DNA of 64,000 nucleotides from Pseudo-nitzschia pungens (taxonomy: Eukaryota > Bacillariophyta > Bacillariophyceae > Bacillariales > Bacillariaceae). The position numbers and the translations under genes were made by a program. The notes below the pieces were generated by a model that saw nothing but the letters and a program-made list of their open reading frames with translations, did no database searches and had not been told where the DNA came from. Shown here piece by piece: positions 32,228 to 44,300 of this stretch; within the stretch, counting starts at the first letter, position 1, and every line of letters begins with the position of its first letter. The stretch covers positions 4,030,001 through 4,094,000 of the forward strand of contig CM074762.1 of assembly GCA_037355855.1 (NCBI GenBank), read 5' to 3'.

Positions 32228-32999
32228 GGAGCGCCCGGTAATGACTATTTTTCTCGGAAAAAAAAGAAATCGAGAGGGAATTATTGACTGTCAGGCTTAT
32301 AAAAAATTAAAGCGGCAATAATATAAGAGCTAAATGGAAATAAAAAATTAGTATAACACGTGCCAAAACAAACAACACTCTAGTAATAAATCTAATTCTG
32401 ATTCGCAGAATATATTATTGTTAATTAAAATTAATAAATATCAAAAATTAAAAATTAAAATTAATAAATATTAAAAATCAAAAATTAATATTAATTAAAA
32501 TTAATTAATATTAATTAATATTAAAAAAAATTAAAAATCAAAAATTAATTAATACGTTCTTGTTTTAATTTTTTAATATTGCCCTGGAGGTCCGTCAGCA
32601 ACAAGGAACACAACAGCGGCAAAGATTGTACACGCTACCAATGGAGAGGGAAGGGGGTTATCAAAAAAAATTAAATGATATTCGTTAATTAATTTTTGAT
32701 TTTTAATTTTTTTTAATATTAATTAATTTTAATTAATTTTAATTTTTAATTTTTGATATTAATTAATTTTAATTTTTGATTTTTAATTTTTATTTATTTT
32801 AATTAATAACGATTAATTCTGCGAATCAAAATCAGATTTTTTCATTTTAATGTTCTTCAGATTGGCACGTGTTTCCCTAATTTTTATTTCGGTTCAGCTA
32901 TTTTATTATTGCCGATCTGATTTTTATTGAGCGTGTCAATCAAACAATAAGCCCACCTTCATTTTTTTTCCCCGAAAAATTGTTATTACCGGGCGCTCC
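32228..32999. mobile_element. Foldback/MITE-like element with ~320-bp inverted arms
   Basis: The left arm (about 32228-32553) and right arm (about 32685-32999) are diverged inverted repeats of each other: both begin GGAGCGCCCGGTAAT at the outer end and share, in order, CGGCAATAAT, ACACGTGCCAA, TGATTCGCAGAAT and AAAATCAAAAATTAATTAA. The 131-bp spacer has no ORF. Only the outer 15 bp are GC-rich; most of the arms are almost pure A/T. I see no clear target duplication, so the exact ends may be a few bases off. It encodes nothing, so it would need another element's transposase. Confidence 0.75.
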
Positions 33000-33184
33000 C
33001 GGAGGCGCCAATTGTGATTTTGAGAAAAAATGACACAAATCGGAAATCTCATTCAAACGAAAAAAAAAAATCTTCCTTTCTCCGAGCCGATCCGTATGCC
33101 GCATGACACTACAACATTATCACACGGCTACATCATCAGTGATTTTGATTGATAAAATAAAATTGAGAAAGCCTAGGAACAAGA

Positions 33185-34308
33185 ATGGAGTGTCCCGCAA
33201 CCGATGCCGACGGCCTTCCAATACACGGAGTAGTGCTGCTATCACTCGCGGGAATTATCCTGGCGACAATTGTCCTGCTGGAATTGGTTCTTCTCCCGTC
33301 CCGGCGAACAACCGTGTCCTCTTCCAAAACCTTGGCGCAGGAGCTGTTGACCCACGTGGTGATCACGGGTGGATCGTCCGGCATCGGTCTGTCGATCGGC
33401 AGGGAGTGCATCGATCGGGGTGCCGGGGTCGTCACCCTTCTGGCGAGAAACCCAAAAAAATTGGAGCAAGCCAGGCAAGCCCTCGAGGCCCACGCAACCT
33501 CCCGGAAGGCTTCGACCCGCGTTGAGGTGGTGGCGGTCGATGTCACGGATCAACCCGGGATTGCAAAGGCCGCCGAGGACATCTGCACGTCCGATGAGCA
33601 CCCGGTCCCGACGGCCCTGCTCAACATCGCCGGGACGTCTTCCTCGGCGGCCTTTGTCGACACCGATTACACCGAATTCCGGCGACTCGTGGAGATCAAC
33701 TATCTGGGGAGCGCCTACGCGACGAGAGCCTTTCTGCCCTACATTCTGGAGGATTCGGGGGGGATCCATCCCCGAGCGGATTGCCTTCACGTCGTCGCAA
33801 GCGGGCCAGCTCGGAATCTACGGATACACGGCGTACTCGGCCTCCAAATTCGCGCTGCGGGGAATGGCAGAGGCCCTCCACATGGAGCTGTCCCCCAGGA
33901 ATGTTTCGGTGCAGATGATCTTCCCGCCGGACACGGACACACCGGGGTTCGAATTGGAGAACCTGAACAAGCCCGAGGTGACCCGGATCATCAGCGAGAC
34001 CTCGGGGCTGTTCTCGCCGGAAGCGATGGCGAGGGCCACAATGGATGCGCTCGTCCGGAAACGGCCGGCCTTTGCCGTGTACCTTGGTCTGGACGGCTTC
34101 AGTGCTCAACACCCTCACGGGGGGCATGTCGCCGGCGGTCAATCTGTCGGACACACTGTGTCAGGTGTTCCTGGGTGGCGTGTTTCGGTTCGTGAGCTTG
34201 TTTTATTTGTGGGATTTTCGAAACACCGTTCGAAAGGTCGAAAAGGGGGAGGAGGAGGAAAAAGAAACATCAAAGAATTCGGGTCCGGCAAAGGGCGATG
34301 ACCGCTAG
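33185..34308 (+). pseudogene. 3-ketodihydrosphingosine reductase (SDR), reading frame broken twice
   Basis: The homology runs through three frames. Frame 2 from ATG 33185 gives an N-terminal membrane helix, the NADPH motif TGGSSGIG (about residue 61) and NIAG. Frame 3 from about 33764 gives the catalytic Ser in FTSSQAG, YSASKFALRG (YxxxK), and IFPPDTDTPGF. Frame 1 from about 34102 gives LNTLTGGMSP and a C-terminal hydrophobic segment ending at 34308. These are the hallmarks of KDSR/TSC10, which reduces 3-ketosphinganine in the ER during sphingolipid synthesis. Each break is a single extra base: one in a run of seven G (33757-33763), one near 34101. All catalytic residues remain, so this is either a young pseudogene or a working gene with assembly errors; no third explanation such as an intron fits. 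Confidence 0.8.
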
Positions 34309-34923
34309 ACGGAGGAGGACGGGATGGAAGGCGGCGAACACTGCAATGCCGACCGACTCGCCGAATGCCTGTGGTTTGTTCCGATGTACGTTTTGTATTC
34401 GCTTGCGGTTCCCATCCCATCCAGATGGGTTTCCGATATTGTGACGAGCCATACCGTTACCCTCGCACGCACGACGAGAAATCCAAGGAATGGATGGGTC
34501 GCATCGGATAAAACGAGGGAATTGAATTGAATTGAATTGAATTGAATTGAATTGAATTGAATTGAATTGAATTGAATTGAATTGAATTGAATTGAAAAAC
34601 GAAGAGCTGCGTCGGTCTGTTGCGTCATGTCATTGAAACGTGCGATGGGATGCGGTGCCTGTTCCGACCGAGAACATTCCACAGAGAATACTTTCGAAAG
34701 CAGTTTGTTTTCGATTATTTAAAATGATGTTACTCCCAGTATTTTAGAAAGTTTGCTTTGGTTGACAACAACAAACAACTCGATTTCTCTAAAGACACGG
34801 AAAATTTTCTGGAGCTTAACTTCAATTTCGTCCTTTTTTAAAAGAAATCTGCATCATAATACATTTTTTTACCCACTTTTTATCCGATATTGAACTTTAT
34901 AATACAAAATGGTGTTTACGTAT
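34309..34923. other. Intergenic region between convergent genes
   Basis: Contains the ATTGA microsatellite (34521-34596) and the 3' ends of the reductase and V-ATPase genes. No gene seen. Confidence 0.6.
34521..34596. repeat. (ATTGA)15 microsatellite
   Basis: Fifteen uninterrupted pentanucleotide units. Confidence 0.97.
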
Positions 34924-36548
34924 CTAGTTAGATCCGTCGGCCTTGTTCATGTCTTCCATAGCCTCCCGACGACGAGCGTAGTATTTGTCAAGAGTCTTCT
35001 TAGGGATCTTCTTAAGCAATTCCTTGGGGAAGGCTCGGAGGATACTCCATGCAAGGTCAAGAGATTCGAAAATAGTACGAGCTTCGTATGGTCCTTGCGA
35101 AATGAACTTTCCTTCGAATCGCTCCAAGAAACTGAGGTACAGGTGATCTTCCATGGAAAGGGCTTCTTCTCCAACAACAGCCTTCATAGCCATGACATCC
35201 TTACCCATAGCATAAGAAGCGTAAAGCTGGTTAGAAACGGAACCGTGATCGTCTCTGGTCATACCTTCTCCGATGGCGGACTTCATCAGACGCGACAACG
35301 AAGGAAGAACGTTGATAGGAGGGAAAATACCCTTGGTGTCCAATTGACGATCCAAGTAAATCTGTCCTTCCGTAATGTATCCGGTAAGATCGGGAATGGG
35401 GTGGGTAATATCATCGTTAGGCATGGTAAGAATAGGAAGCTGTGTAATGGAACCATTTCGTCCAACAATACGTCCGGCACGTTCGTAGATGGTGGAAAGA
35501 TCGGTGTACATATAACCGGGGTAACCACGACGTCCAGGAACTTCTTCACGAGCAGCAGAAACCTCACGAAGGGCATCGGCGTACGAAGACATATCGGTAA
35601 GGATGGTAAGGACGTGCAAGTCACGTTCGTATGCAAGGTATTCGGCAGTAGTGAGAGCCAAACGAGGGGTAATAATACGTTCAATGGTAGGATCGTTGGC
35701 CAAGTTGAGGAACAAAGATGTACGTTGCATAGCACCACTCTCTTCGAAATCGGAACGGAAGAAACGAGCGGTTTCCATATTTACTCCCATAGCTCCGAAG
35801 ACGATACAGAAGTTCTCTTCGTGTGTATCCATGGTGTCTTTTTGCTTGACAAGCGAAGCTTGACGTGCGATCTGTGCGGCGACTTCGTTGTGTGGAAGAC
35901 CGGCGGCAGAGAAAATAGGAATCTTTTGTCCACGAGCAACGGAGTTCATGACATCAATGGCAGAAATACCGGTTTGAATCATAGCCTTAGGGTAATCACG
36001 AGAAGAAGGGTTGATGGGCATACCGTTGATGTCGAGGTAAGCCTCGGCGAGAACCTTTGGTGCTTGATCAATGACCTTTCCGGATCCATTGAAGGAACGA
36101 CCAAGCATCTCCTCGGAAACTCCCATCTTCAAAATTTCACCAGTGAATTCACACTTGGTCTTTCTGTTGTCGATATCGGAAGTTCCCTCGAAGACCTGGA
36201 CCACGGCACGGCTTCCAGACACTTCCAGAACTTGTCCGGATCGCTTTTCTCCGTCTCGCAAGGTCAAGTTTACGATTTCGTTGTACTTAGGAAGCTTGAC
36301 ATTGTCCAAAATGACCAAAGGACCGTTGACACCCGCAATAGTTCTATGAACGAGAAACGTTACGCAAAGATATGACGAAATCGTTTCAGTCACTAGCGGA
36401 AGAGAAGATGCCAACGCTATATATTATTGAAAACGGATCAAAGCGAAAACAAAACTCACCTGTACTCGAGGCGGGGGACAGCGGCATAGTCCTTGACGAC
36501 CGCAAGAGGGTCGAGGTGTACTCGTTCAGGGGCTTCGACGTGTGCCAT
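34924..36548 (-). CDS. VMA2: V-type H+-ATPase subunit B
   Basis: Exon 1 is 36548-36460 and exon 2 is 36343-34924 on the minus strand, with a 116-bp GT-AG intron in phase 2 splitting the Arg codon of [14 protein letters not shown]. The product is 502 residues, the normal length. Landmarks: [12 protein letters not shown] and FEGTSDID (N-terminal barrel), [29 protein letters not shown] in place of a Walker A loop (as expected for the non-catalytic B subunit), [41 protein letters not shown], and [14 protein letters not shown]. Subunit B forms the V1 hexamer with subunit A and drives proton pumping into vacuoles and other acidic compartments, including probably the silica deposition vesicle. It ends 615 bp from the convergent reductase. 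Confidence 0.97.
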
Positions 36549-39226
36549 GTTGGATGTTCGCAATTGAAGTATTGTGTTAGATGACGCAATACGCAGAGTA
36601 ACTTTGTCAATTTCGTCGCATCGCTCTTTTGTCTCGGCTGCTCCGATCCATAGCACCACACCAAGATCGATCTCCACGGTCGATTCAGGCGAAGCAATTT
36701 TAGGGATACTGGTAGCCAAACGGTCACTAAAGGTCGGAGATTTCACGTGCTGGTGCGCGCGTGCTCGTCTAGCAGCGATAAATTTTGAGTTCGTCTCATA
36801 TCATATGTATCTATCATATGAAGGCATCCGACAAAGGACAGATTAGAGAATACGAAGTATTTTTATTACAGAACGTAATCGTATGCGTACAAGTAGGGGT
36901 ATAATCTTACGAGTAACTTACTTTGACAAACGACACTTACGCCTAATTACAGTAGTGTATTGACACACTTATCTACAGTACGTAACCGTACGTTAAGTTT
37001 ACTCGCAGATGTAAACAAAATGCCAGTTCGTGCCTTGTACCGGTAATTTACCAGCAAGTTAAGGTTACGTCGGTTGTATATATGTACCGGTAACCTTACT
37101 GTAACAATCAAGTATCCGTAAACCAGCGTACAAGAGTACTACGGTAACCTTAGGAAACTAAGCACGATGAATGATAACTGACTCACTCGGCTGGGGTGTT
37201 TTTTGAGAGTGGTATTTCAACGACGGCGGTAAGAAAAGAAAACACTACTAGAAAATATCAGGAACGTACGAAGTATCAATAACTACAGTAACTTAGTTGT
37301 GTTATCCATTGAAGCTTTTCATCTGTCATACGGTATGGTTGGAGAAGGGGGGTGGAGGTCTAAACTTCCACAATAATTCAATTGGTAGCAAGATTCATAG
37401 AGAAGAAGGACTCAATGCAGCAAGTTCTGCCGTAAGCGTTATTTCCTTTTATCTTCTTGTTGGCCTCCTCCCTGCTGCCACCACCATGACAGGGGTGGGG
37501 TGCACCACAAGCTGAAAAACAGAACTTTTGGTGCTGTTGACAATAAATTCTTATAGCCGACTGCAATGCATTACACAGTTTGTCTAATACAAACAATAAT
37601 ACATTCTATAATTTCTGGCATGGCCTAAAAGGGTACTAGGTGCCATGTCGTCATCATCGACTGAAACCTTTGATTTCCTGCCATACTGCAACTGTTATTG
37701 CTATGTGCCGGAGAGTATTTTTTGCCATCGTTCTGTATTTCACAGTTTAGTTTCAACAAGTCATTAACTATCTTGCAGCTCTGTCCTAATAGGGCACAAG
37801 AACCTCCTCAATCCTGAAGTACTGGTGCTTGCCGCCGCGCAGGTTGTTTTCTAAAGAATGGGATGACGCGATCGATCACTTCAAATTCTGTTACAGCCAA
37901 CTATGCAAAGCCGATTCATTCATTGCATGTTGGATTCGTGTTGCGATCATATTGCGATCACAATTGCAAACATTGAGCCGTTGAACGCGAATTTCCAGGT
38001 TTGGCGTGTCTTACGGTAGTTACTCCCGCTGTTCGTTCGCGGAACGATTTTGGAATCCCGCTTATTTCAAACTCGACATCGTTCAAGATCAACAGCTCCC
38101 AGTCAAGTATAATTGGTCATAATTGCAGTACAGGAGAAACGAGAAAATACTGGGTGTGTTGTCGTCGACAGGAACCCAACTGCCAATTATCGTACTATTC
38201 TTGTATTACTAACAATTTTCCTCTCGACAGAATACTCCTGTACAGTAGGTTTCTGACTTTGCACCGTCGAGCGAAGGGCAGCGATGCGTTGAGGAATTGT
38301 AAATCGTACTGAGATTGACGGCACAGTAAGGAGATACGATACACTGAAGAAAATGTTTCAAGGAAGATACACTGTGTCACAGGAATGAGATAGTTGCTTT
38401 CTTTGTTGAAACCTATATCGCAACTCCAAGAGCCAAACGGATCGCAACTGTATGATTTCATGAATTCTCGATAATAATGGAAAAGACTCATCGCTTGAGA
38501 TTCATAAATTCACTCATTCGTGATGAATTGATAATACATGTTGCCGTTTGGAAATAACAAAATATTGGAACGGATGTCGATCTCTAATAAAGTAGAAAAA
38601 GCCTTTACCCGTTTTTGTCTCATTCATTCCGCGATTCCGCAAACATCATTTTTTATTATCAATATTATCAAAAGCCGAACGTATCTATTCTCATCAAAAA
38701 ACGAATCAATACGGAAGCTGTTCTAATTCTCGTTAATAGTCACATCGGTTCATTCTCATTATTTTTTGGCGTAGTAACCCTAGTATTAAGATGCTGCGCG
38801 TGCTCTGTAGGAGCATAACGGAAAATGTCACCACTAGAGACGTTGAAAAAGACCACTGAAACCATCGGTTGGCGTTGTTGGACCGTTGTTCGGACTGACT
38901 ATCACATGCGTTCAACTCATCGTTATCAACAAAAATTGAATCGGTTTGGATTTATATCTACGCCCCTTCGCCACTCACGTTCAAACCGTAAGAATCAACA
39001 CAAAACGGCATTTTTGGCGGCTATTTTGTTAAGCCTATTTTGAGTGCACGTTAATTTTGCATGTCGCTGATTCAGACAATGTCGGCCCTCACAAAATTTT
39101 TGAAATCAAATTATTTCGTGCCATCAATCGATTCTTGCGTCAACGTGCAAAACCACGATCGGTTCCGCTTTTCGAAAGAAAAAGCACACCATCGGACACA
39201 ACTCATTATCCCATCGCCGCATCGAA
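36549..39226. other. Intergenic region, no supported gene
   Basis: 2.7 kb. The left part has a dense cluster of GTAAC/GTTAC motifs (36893-37160). The rest holds only short ORFs; one of 103 codons at 38001-38312 has no recognisable feature and I do not call it. Confidence 0.55.
36893..37160. repeat. Cluster of GTAAC/GTTAC palindromic motifs
   Basis: Repeated forms such as ACGAGTAACTTAC, CGTAACCGTACG, GTTAAGGTTACG, CCGGTAACCTTACTG and ACGGTAACCTTAGG. Upstream of the V-ATPase gene. Confidence 0.6.
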
Positions 39227-39721
39227 ATGCTTCCCATTTATACAATACCGCAACCAACAATGATGCAAGAACAGCAACAAGAGTGCAGAGAGATGCACAC
39301 TATTCAGATTTTTCGTGAAGCATCATCCTGTATACCATGCTACCCGGCAAGTCGCACCGATCAACAATCACCTCGCAGTATTACCAACGTCACGAAGTCG
39401 ACAATTATCGCACCGGTTTGCGATAAGCGAGACGAGCTAGTTGATGAAATTGGCAGTGACTGGGCAATTGAGATGGACGAAGATCTTGTGGAAGAATCTT
39501 CAACAGCGCTCGACATGAGGGAATTGAACTCCGAGGGAGAATCGAGTCTCTATTCATTCTACTTCGAGACACCGGTTGTTTCCATGGGTGAAGATGAAAA
39601 CTCGGACGATTTCACCATTACGTCGCACGATACGGAGAGCTTTCATGATAGCAATCATTTTGATTCGGACATGATGGAGGATATTTGGGAGCAAGGACTA
39701 AATCGATCACTCTCGTCTTAA
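39227..39721 (+). CDS. Hypothetical acidic protein
   Basis: An uninterrupted 164-codon ORF. The N-terminal third is Gln/Thr-rich (MMQEQQQECREMHT), the C-terminal half is strongly acidic (DEIGSDWAIEMDEDLVEESS; DTESFHDSNHFDSDMMED). No domain, signal or membrane segment recognised. An AATAAA follows the stop by about ten bases, and the gap on either side is gene-free. The start is uncertain: 39227 or the Met-Met pair 11 codons in. It may be a small nuclear protein, but that is only from composition. Confidence 0.45.
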   Translation: MLPIYTIPQPTMMQEQQQECREMHTIQIFREASSCIPCYPASRTDQQSPRSITNVTKSTIIAPVCDKRDELVDEIGSDWAIEMDEDLVEESSTALDMRELNSEGESSLYSFYFETPVVSMGEDENSDDFTITSHDTESFHDSNHFDSDMMEDIWEQGLNRSLSS

Positions 39722-41325
39722 GAATGCAAGAAATAAAGATGATTGGCTCGAAATATCATGTGCATTTGTCCGAACAAAGTAAACAATTTGATATTCACGG
39801 AGATATCATGTATCGCTAATCAACTATCAGTTGATGTCACGTTGAATGAATAAGGGAAAAGTACCACGGGGTCGATTCTGTAGGGTGTTGTAGCAATAGC
39901 TACGAGGGCCAGGATCATTACATAACTAATTATAATGCTGATCAATAGATAGAAAAAGAATGTAAATGCCAACTAACGCATTCAATATTATCATCATTCA
40001 ACGTTTGAAACGAAACACCATGCTATACCAAACAGTCAATATCCGATGTTACCACTTTGCAACTGACGAGGGAGCCCCGTATTTGTTTGATAGATATTTG
40101 CATGCACATGGAAATTATGTGTCGAGCTTGCAGACGATTGGTCCTTTGTTTGAAGCAATGAAGAAGTGGCTTTCTTCCTCTTCTATTTTGATTGACACGA
40201 CCATTGCATACTACTTGTACTTGTTGTTGATGTGTTGTCATCCCACGATTAATCGTGCCTCGTAATCAGGCCTCGTAATCAGTTTTGATAGAAGCGGGTA
40301 AGATTTACGGGCAACGGCATTTTTTGGATTGTTTCGCAAGTCTCAAAATCAAGAAACAAGAACCACCAAGGTTCAACTGTACGAAACTACTACGAATTGT
40401 AGGATAGTACTAGCCATCTTCGGAGTTCATGTGTATCCGAACACCATCATAATTACAATCGTTAGTCGTACTGTAAAAAATAAAAAACAACGGGACTCGC
40501 TAAGAAAACTGTAACGTCATTGCTTTTCTCTCGTCGAACACTAATTTTGGGCGCACCCACCTCTGAAATCCGGGTTCGGTGGAAACTTCTGTGTAGATTA
40601 AATTCCGCAGATAATTACCGGCAGCTAGTACAAGCAAACCGCTGACTACCGATGTTTGTTCTCCTGCGTCTGAAGATGGGTTTAAATACCTCTTCTGTTG
40701 TCTGGGTTGGTCCAGATGCAAAGATATCTTTGCTGTTGATTGATTGAAAATCAATCAAAATCAAATGGATGGGTACGGTAGGTGAATGGTTGCGTTGTGT
40801 CATAAAATAATTGGAATTGCGAGTAAGACTTACCAGGTAGTTAAAGTTTACTTGGTAACTTCCCCGCGTCTGATTTTCGAACATGTGTAGAATCAATCAT
40901 TATCACTACATGTACTAAGGTTACTCCCCATTGCAGAACTTTCTACTTTGTTTCTAAAAAATACTGCATTTTTCATTTTTGTAAGGTAAGGTTAACTTAC
41001 TAGTAATTTGTAATGTGGATCCTTGGTATCTCCCAAAAAAATCTCATTTTGTCTCTATTCTTATTTTCTCGTCTGCGCTGTGAACCCACGCTTACCATTA
41101 CTTAACTACCGTAATTAAGGTTACTGTCTTTTTCCAAAAACGGAATCAACATGCATGCTTCTTTGAGGATCAGTTCGAAGAGGCAAAGTGCATAGCCGTT
41201 GCTCTTACCATGCCCAAATCCAAAACGAACACAGAACTTCGATTCTGACCAAACCAACTGCGATAACTCGTACGCACTCACTGTACTGTACTGTACTGTA
41301 CCGTACCACTCCCCGCCATTCAAGG
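39722..41325. other. Intergenic region, no supported gene
   Basis: Contains GTAAC-type motifs near 40820-40925 and 40981-41125 and an ACTGT pentanucleotide run (41277-41300) just upstream of the next gene. ORFs present lack features. Confidence 0.55.
41277..41306. repeat. (ACTGT)n run at promoter of oxygenase-methyltransferase gene
   Basis: Four to five ACTGT units, then ACCGT, ending about 20 bases before the chosen ATG at 41326. Confidence 0.8.
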
Positions 41326-44300
41326 ATGGGTCTGGGTCATCGTCGGGCGTTGACCGGAAGGTCGAGCCTTGGCCAAAACCAACGCAACAGGAGCAGCAAC
41401 AAAAACAAAAACGAAAACGACAGCACCGACAGCAACCGTTACAGCCGCAATGGCGGCAACCGATTCGGATCCAAATTTCCATTCCGAGGCGAAGGGAATG
41501 GTCGGAGAAGCCTTGCAATGCCCTTGCTCGCAGCGGCAATATTTCTTTCCATGGTGGGCAACCAAGTGGTGCTGCAACCGCGACCGCCGTACGACTACGC
41601 ATACGAGTACGAGCACAGCTATGAGCAAAAGCAGAAACAGAAACAAAACCACGACGATTCCGATTCCTCGCAGACCAGCGAGGCTTCGCACAATACGAAC
41701 GCGAACGCGAACGCGAACACATACAAGAGCGAACGAGCTCTCGAACACGATCACGATCACGATCGCAATCACGAGTGCACCATTCCGCGCTTCCACATCG
41801 ACGACGACAAGGCGTGGGGACAACTGGGATCCACAACCGGCCCGGTGTTGCTGGAGGGTTGGAAGGGATTCCAACCGAACGATTGGACCCAATCGGAGCT
41901 GATGGACCACGGGCGTGCGGGGGAGTTTCCCCAGTACCTCAAGGACCTGACCGTCCAGCCGCTCCGCAAAAAATCGAAACCGACACAGACACAGAAAAGG
42001 ACGCAACACGATTCTGCCACTGCAACGCGACAACTTCGGAATTCCAACGCCAATGAAAACGACGACGATCTGTGCGTCCTCAAGGGAAAGGACGTCGCCG
42101 ATTTGTTGGGTACCGGCGATCACGAGCCATTGCTCTTTTTCACCAACGATCAGGAAAACAAAGCCTTCCTGGACCAGGTCAAACTCCAAACAAGCTACGA
42201 GGTCCCCTCCATGGTCCAACACATCGACGGGTTCCGGGTCTTCAGTGCCATGCATCGAGGCAAGTACCACTCCATGCACTCGCACGGGGAATCCTGGCTC
42301 GGACAGGTCTCCGGCCGGCGGATGTGGTGGTTTCTTCCTCCCACCAAAACGAACAAACCCCCACGGGTGGACGCGTGCGGGTACCTCACGGGAGCCCAAC
42401 CGGTTCCTCCCGGTGCGGAAAAATGGTCCTGCGTCCAGAATCCCGGGGAGATCATCTGGTTTCCGAAGGATTGGCTCCACGCAACCTGTGCACTCGACGA
42501 CTGGACGGTAGGAATCGGTGCCCAGAAGGGGGGCGTGGCTGCCAACCGCCAGAATTTTCCGAAACTCGAGCCGGAGGCATTTGCACCCGCGGTTGCGACC
42601 GGAACCATGAACAAAGACGAGGGAGACGACTACCGCCGACGCAAACAAGAAACCCTCGGGGCGTGTTTGGGCATCGGCGGCAATGATGGTGATGGTGGTG
42701 GTGGTGGTGGTGGTGGTGGTGGTGGTGGTGTTGCGAGCAGTACCGAAACGAATAACAAAACCACAGAGAAAGACAAAACCGAAAAAAGAAATAAAAATAA
42801 GAAAAACGAACCAACAAGAAAGAAGGAAGCCAACAACGACAAGGAATGGAAATGGTTCGACGGCGATTTGAACGCGTACTACAATTCCCTCGAAACCCAA
42901 ATCCACGACCGGGACCCCTCCAAAATCGCCTCCTACGCGGTCCACCGATGGATGGGGCCCAAGCGATCCACCGAGGAGCACTACGAGCTGATCGACCGTG
43001 CGGTGGCGGAGCACCATACCACTACCCAGAGTGCTTTGTCGTCGTCGTCGTCGTCGTCGTCTTCATCAAAACTAAAGGTCTTTGACGCCGGGTGCGGATT
43101 GGGTTCGGCGCTGATGTTCTTCGAGAAGAGGCACCCCGATTGGGACATGACGGGCCACACCATATCGGAAGAGCAGCACAAGTTTGTGGAGACGAAACTC
43201 CCAAAACACAACTTCCGAGTGAACCTTCGATCCTACGACGAAATCGACGCCGTTGACGGCAGCAACAAGAAGATTTCCTACGACGTTATCTACAGCATAG
43301 AGGCATTGATTCATTCCCCCAACGTCACCCACACAATGAAGGAATGGGTGGATCACCTAGAACCCGGGGGAATCGTGGTCATCATCGATGACTACGTGTC
43401 GGACGGAGTCGACAAACACCATGACGACATTCAGGCCTTTTCCAAATCGTGGCTGGCGAATGTGCTCATCACCCCCACCGAATTCGAGGAGCTCGCAAAG
43501 GATGTTTTCGGGTTGAGAATGGTGGAAAACCGCGATTTGCTCGCCGAGTACGAAATCGTGAAACACAACTACCGGAATCAAAAACCGGTCATCAAACCCG
43601 TTGCCGACCGCAACCACCAGGGATGGATGGGCTCCAAGTGGAGACAGCGTCTGACTGTGGAAGGGAAGCTCTCCTACAACATGATCGTCCTCAAGAAAGA
43701 CGAACGCGATCCCCCGAGACGCCTGACCGATGACGTGACGGTGGACGATGAAACGTGTGCTTCGGTTCCTTCCATCATAACAAGCGACGAACAACAACAA
43801 CAGCACGCCCCTTTTACGGAAATCACTCCACAGCTCATGTCGGGAAGAGGAGCGGGTGGTGGTGAGAAAATGGCTTGCATCTCCGGTTGGTACTGCTGCA
43901 ACAAGGGATTCGAGTGGTACGACCACCTCGATGCCCATCGGACGGACAACACAGCATACCTAAAGCTGGACCGGAACCTCTTTGGCCACTACATCGAAGT
44001 CTTTGCAAAGCACCTGAACGACCACTACGGAACCTACCCCGCATCGACCGGCGGACGAGGGAGGTTCCTGGACATTGGAGGCACGGGAAGCACGGCATCC
44101 GGAATGACCAAGGTGACGAGCAAATTCCAGCACTTCGCGGGACCACTGGAGTACTGGAAACTCGACTCGGACCGGGCCGCCAAGGACCTGGAGCGAACCC
44201 TCTTTTGCGACATTGACGATTGTCCCGCCGCCGAAAGCTGTGGCTTTGACGTCACGTTCTCTCACACGGTTCTCGAACACGCCAAGCGGCCGTGGAAGTC

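Noticed and set aside
34909..36375. 488-codon plus-strand ORF
   Set aside because: Exactly antisense to the V-ATPase B coding exon; composition follows the complementary codons and no domain is visible.
38001..38312. 103-codon plus-strand ORF
   Set aside because: No domain, no clear neighbours or signals; cannot be told from chance.
41320..43017. 565-codon minus-strand ORF
   Set aside because: Antisense to the oxygenase-methyltransferase gene; low-complexity His/Thr and Val-rich translation.
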